The position numbers and the translations under genes were made by a program. A stretch of DNA of 64,000 bases. Source: an uncultured Emergencia sp. (GTDB lineage: Bacteria > Bacillota > Clostridia > Peptostreptococcales > Anaerovoracaceae). The notes under the pieces are model-generated. The model did not search any database. It saw nothing but the letters and a program-made list of their open reading frames with translations, and was not told where the DNA came from. Below, one piece after another: positions 62,031 through 64,000 of the stretch. The DNA lies in assembly GCA_904420065.1 (NCBI GenBank), contig CAJFTU010000049.1:100552-164551 (forward strand), in the 5' to 3' direction. Every line of letters starts with the position of its first letter. The stretch's first letter is position 1.

Positions 62031-62972
62031 ATGGAGATACCAGTATATTTATTTACCGGATTTTTAGAGAGCGGAAAGACAACGTTTATACAGGAAGCCC
62101 TGGAAGGCGATGATTTCAATGCCGGCGAACGTACCCTGCTGCTGCTCTGCGAAGAGGGTGAGGAGGAATATCATCCAAGCCGTTTCTTCGGAACCAACGT
62201 GTATCTGGAATCCGTAGAAGACGAAGAGGAGCTGACCGAAGAGCATCTTCGGGAGCTTCAGCTCAAGCATAGAGTGGAGCGGGTAATCGTCGAGTACAAC
62301 GGCATGTGGAATCTGGACACGCTGTACCAGAACATGCCAAAGGAGTGGATCACCTATCAGGAGATGATGTTCGCAGACGCCACCACGTTCCTTACATACA
62401 ATCAGAATATGCGTCAACTGGTTTTCGACAAGCTGAAAAGCGCCGAACTGGTCGTATTTAACCGATGCAGCCGGGATTTCGACAAAATGGCGTTTCATAA
62501 GATCGTTCGAGCGGCCAACCGGCGTAGCCAGATTCTCTACGAATACGGCAAAGACGACGTAGAGTTGGATCAGATACCGGATCCTCTGCCTTTCGATCTC
62601 AACGCGCCTGTTGTGAAAATAGGCGACGACGCCTACGCGGAGTGGTATCGCGATATCAATGAGGAGCAGGAGAAATATGACGGAAAGGTTCTGCAGGTGA
62701 AGGGCCGCAGCGTTTTAGGCGGCGGTCTGCCTCCGGATAAGTTTGTATTCGGACGTCACGTCATGACCTGCTGTGTGGAGGATATTCAGTTTGCGGGTCT
62801 GGTGTGTCACTGGAAAGGTGCGGAGAAAACGCTGGAGCATGGCGGCTGGGTTACGATTACCGCCCAGGTTCGGATTCAGTACGACGAGATGTACGGCGAG
62901 AAAGGGCCGGTGCTGATCTGCAGCCAGGTCAGTGAAGCGGAAGAAGCTGTGCCCGAGGTTGCCCAGTTCTGA
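62031..62972 (+). CDS. Second G3E/CobW GTPase, fused to YcgQ/TIGR03943-like domain
   Basis: A 313-residue protein: P-loop TGFLESGKTTF (9-19), no CxCC metal motif (VEYNGMWNL at that place), then a C-terminal domain with VLQVKGRSVL, FVFGRHVMTCCVEDIQFAGLVCHW and VRIQYDEMYGEKGPVL that resembles the YcgQ/TIGR03943 beta domain. In other bacteria that domain pairs with a YcgR permease; none is here. It lies 12 bases after the first GTPase gene, so the two probably work together in metal delivery. Confidence 0.85.
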   Translation: MEIPVYLFTGFLESGKTTFIQEALEGDDFNAGERTLLLLCEEGEEEYHPSRFFGTNVYLESVEDEEELTEEHLRELQLKHRVERVIVEYNGMWNLDTLYQNMPKEWITYQEMMFADATTFLTYNQNMRQLVFDKLKSAELVVFNRCSRDFDKMAFHKIVRAANRRSQILYEYGKDDVELDQIPDPLPFDLNAPVVKIGDDAYAEWYRDINEEQEKYDGKVLQVKGRSVLGGGLPPDKFVFGRHVMTCCVEDIQFAGLVCHWKGAEKTLEHGGWVTITAQVRIQYDEMYGEKGPVLICSQVSEAEEAVPEVAQF

Positions 62973-62999
62973 TAAAATTTATAAATATACACTCTTTTG

Positions 63000-63048
63000 A
63001 AAGCTGTCCCGAAGCAACCGGTTGCGATTCGGGTCGGCTTTTTTTTTG
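63000..63048 (+). terminator. Strong terminator of the G3E operon
   Basis: AGCTG...CGGCT, CCCGAA/TTCGGG and GCAACC/GGTTGC stack into a long stem followed by nine T's. Confidence 0.85.
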
Positions 63049-63089
63049 AATATCAACGTTTAGGCTGCCGGGAAGCGGACAAAAATGAA

Positions 63090-63150
63090 ATTGTATACAA
63101 AAACACTTTGCATTTTCATGGCAAAAAGTGTTATAATAAATGTATACAAT
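63090..63150 (+). promoter_or_regulatory. carD-like gene promoter inside a large dyad
   Basis: The promoter is TTGCAT (63108-63113), 18-bp spacer, TATAAT (63132-63137). ATTGTATACA (63090-63099) and TGTATACAAT (63141-63150) flank it as inverted arms, and AACACTTT/AAAGTGTT (63102-63109 / 63125-63132) form inner arms. TGTATACA is itself palindromic. Confidence 0.7.
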
Positions 63151-63191
63151 ATTGCCGGGTGGAAACAGAGAAGGGAGATGTTAGCCCTAAG

Positions 63192-63698
63192 ATGTACGAA
63201 ATTGATGATTTAATCATGTATGGCAGCACCGGCGTATGCAAGGTGTCTGACATAACCAAGCCGGACTTTGCCGGATCTGATGAGGACAGGCTCTATTACG
63301 TTCTGGAGCCTCTGTATCAGAGCGGTGTGATCTATGCGCCTGTAGACAACGAGAAGGTTCATATGCGGCCGGTAATTTCTGAGGATGAGGCAAAAAATCT
63401 GATCGACAACATTCCGGAGATTCATACGGAAATTTACAAGAGCAGCAGTATGCAGCAGCTTACCAAGTATTATCAGTCAATTATCGATACCCATAGATGT
63501 CTGGATTTGCTTAAGCTGACGAAATCTATCTACATGAAGCAGATGGATGCCAACAAGCAGAACAAGCATCTTGGACAGATCGACAAGAAATTTATGAAGA
63601 GAGCAGAGGATTTACTTTTTGGAGAATTTGCAGTGGCGCTTCGCATTTCGAGAGAAGATGTACAGCACTATGTTCAGGACAGACTCGGTGAAGAGTAG
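63192..63698 (+). CDS. CarD-like / CdnL-type transcription factor
   Basis: A 168-residue CarD_CdnL_TRCF protein: MYEIDDLIMYGSTGVCKVSDI is the RNA-polymerase-beta interacting tudor-like domain (similar to Mfd), followed by a helical C-terminal DNA-backbone-contact domain (YYQSIIDTHRCLDLLKLTKSIY). In other bacteria CarD stabilises open promoter complexes. ATG 63192 gives the usual N-terminus although GGGAG lies 13 bases away; the upstream extension in the track is not supported. Confidence 0.9.
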   Translation: MYEIDDLIMYGSTGVCKVSDITKPDFAGSDEDRLYYVLEPLYQSGVIYAPVDNEKVHMRPVISEDEAKNLIDNIPEIHTEIYKSSSMQQLTKYYQSIIDTHRCLDLLKLTKSIYMKQMDANKQNKHLGQIDKKFMKRAEDLLFGEFAVALRISREDVQHYVQDRLGEE

Positions 63699-63705
63699 AC
63701 GGAGG

Positions 63706-63745
63706 ATAGACAGCGAATCAGCGATGATTGGTTGTCTATTTTTTT
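63706..63745 (+). terminator. Terminator of the carD-like gene
   Basis: ATAGACA / TGTCTAT with an inner AATCA/TGATT pairing, followed by TTTTTTT. Confidence 0.75.
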
Positions 63746-63780
63746 GCCGAAAAAGGAGAAGCTTATCGGGAAGAGTTTAT

Positions 63781-63818
63781 AATTAGTTTAGAATTATTTT
63801 CTAAACTAATTTTTTTTT
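63781..63818 (+). terminator. Second AT-rich terminator-like hairpin
   Basis: AATTAGTTTAGAA and its complement form a 13-bp stem, followed by a T-run. It lies about 35 bases beyond the first terminator with no gene between. Confidence 0.6.
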
Positions 63819-64000
63819 ATTCAAATTTCAACAATTTCGGATGTTTTCTAAAATATAAAATGGAAGGATTTAGAAATTTTATTAGAAAAAAAGTTATGCT
63901 AAAAACTCTGAAACGACTGTGTCAAGATTTTTTCGCAAAAGTAAAATCCAGCCATTTGGTAGCCGGCAGTCATCCGGCTATGATATCAGACGGCAGATCA
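63819..64000. other. AT-rich end of window with no recognisable gene
   Basis: TTCTAAA/TTTAGAA words recur; AGCCGG-CAGTCAT-CCGGCT is a small palindrome near 63961. I see no ORF with a ribosome-binding site. The next feature is beyond the window. Confidence 0.35.

Noticed and set aside
63961-63980. Palindrome AGCCGG...CCGGCT as an insertion-sequence end
   Set aside because: Too short and at the window edge; no transposase or target duplication is visible.

Overview
The window looks like chromosome from an anaerobic, spore-forming member of the Clostridia. The evidence is a cotJABC spore-coat operon, a PdaA-type cortex deacetylase, NADP-type glutamate dehydrogenase, strong AGGAGG ribosome-binding sites, frequent TTG start codons, intrinsic terminators ending in T-runs, and SigA-type promoters with 16-19 bp spacers. 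A peptide- and amino-acid-using lifestyle (Family XIII/Anaerovoracaceae-like) would fit, but the sequence alone does not settle genus or family. I see no rRNA, tRNA, CRISPR array, prophage or intact insertion sequence. The content is chromosomal core plus niche metabolism.

Layout. 0-5 kb: the 3' part of addA (running off the left edge), a patatin-like phospholipase, and convergent gdhA. 5-11 kb: a long leader with a possible leader peptide and switchable hairpin in front of mgtE, then a small lipoprotein, nnrD, an apparently antitoxin-less mazF, and a split transketolase. 11-15.4 kb: a MerR regulator divergent from a heterodimeric ABC exporter, with a textbook MerR operator inside a 19-bp promoter spacer. 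15.4-17.7 kb: a ferredoxin-type aldo/keto reductase, a repeat-bearing gap holding a likely 37-residue membrane microprotein, and a PrcB-domain protein. 17.8-24.9 kb: a ParA-like ATPase with no ordinary start codon, then ftsE-ftsX-M23 peptidase-recJ-S41 protease and a TrpR-like yerC. 25-30.5 kb: phosphopantetheinyl transferase-recX-tcdA, an aquaporin overlapping a two-component system, and pdaA. 30.6-32.4 kb: a DUF1836 gene and cotJABC.

32.4-41.3 kb is a peptide-scavenging locus: an IclR regulator divergent from a complete dipeptide/oligopeptide ABC importer (SBP, two permeases, two ATPases), followed by an M29 aminopeptidase and an aminotransferase. 41.5-46.5 kb: dtd, then an MFS carrier, a MocR-type regulator that lacks the PLP lysine, and an AbgA-like M20 hydrolase. 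46.7-51 kb: a sugar O-acetyltransferase, an EamA exporter, an M16 peptidase with a 77-residue partner ORF, and a DUF368 lipid-carrier translocase. 51.2-57.1 kb: a TauABC-type importer and a complete panG-panB-panC-panD pantothenate operon. 57.2-64 kb: a DUF2238 membrane protein, a flavodoxin-like flavoprotein, a Rieske-tailed FAD oxidoreductase with a coupled unknown ORF, two G3E/CobW GTPases (one with a large His-rich insert), and a CarD-like regulator whose promoter lies inside a large dyad.

The best leads for something undescribed are the MFS/MocR/AbgA trio with a PLP-blind MocR, the CarD promoter dyad, the 37-residue microprotein, the mgtE leader, and the two genes (ParA-like ATPase and response regulator) without a usual start codon. 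All functional calls are from motif and context reading; no database search was run.
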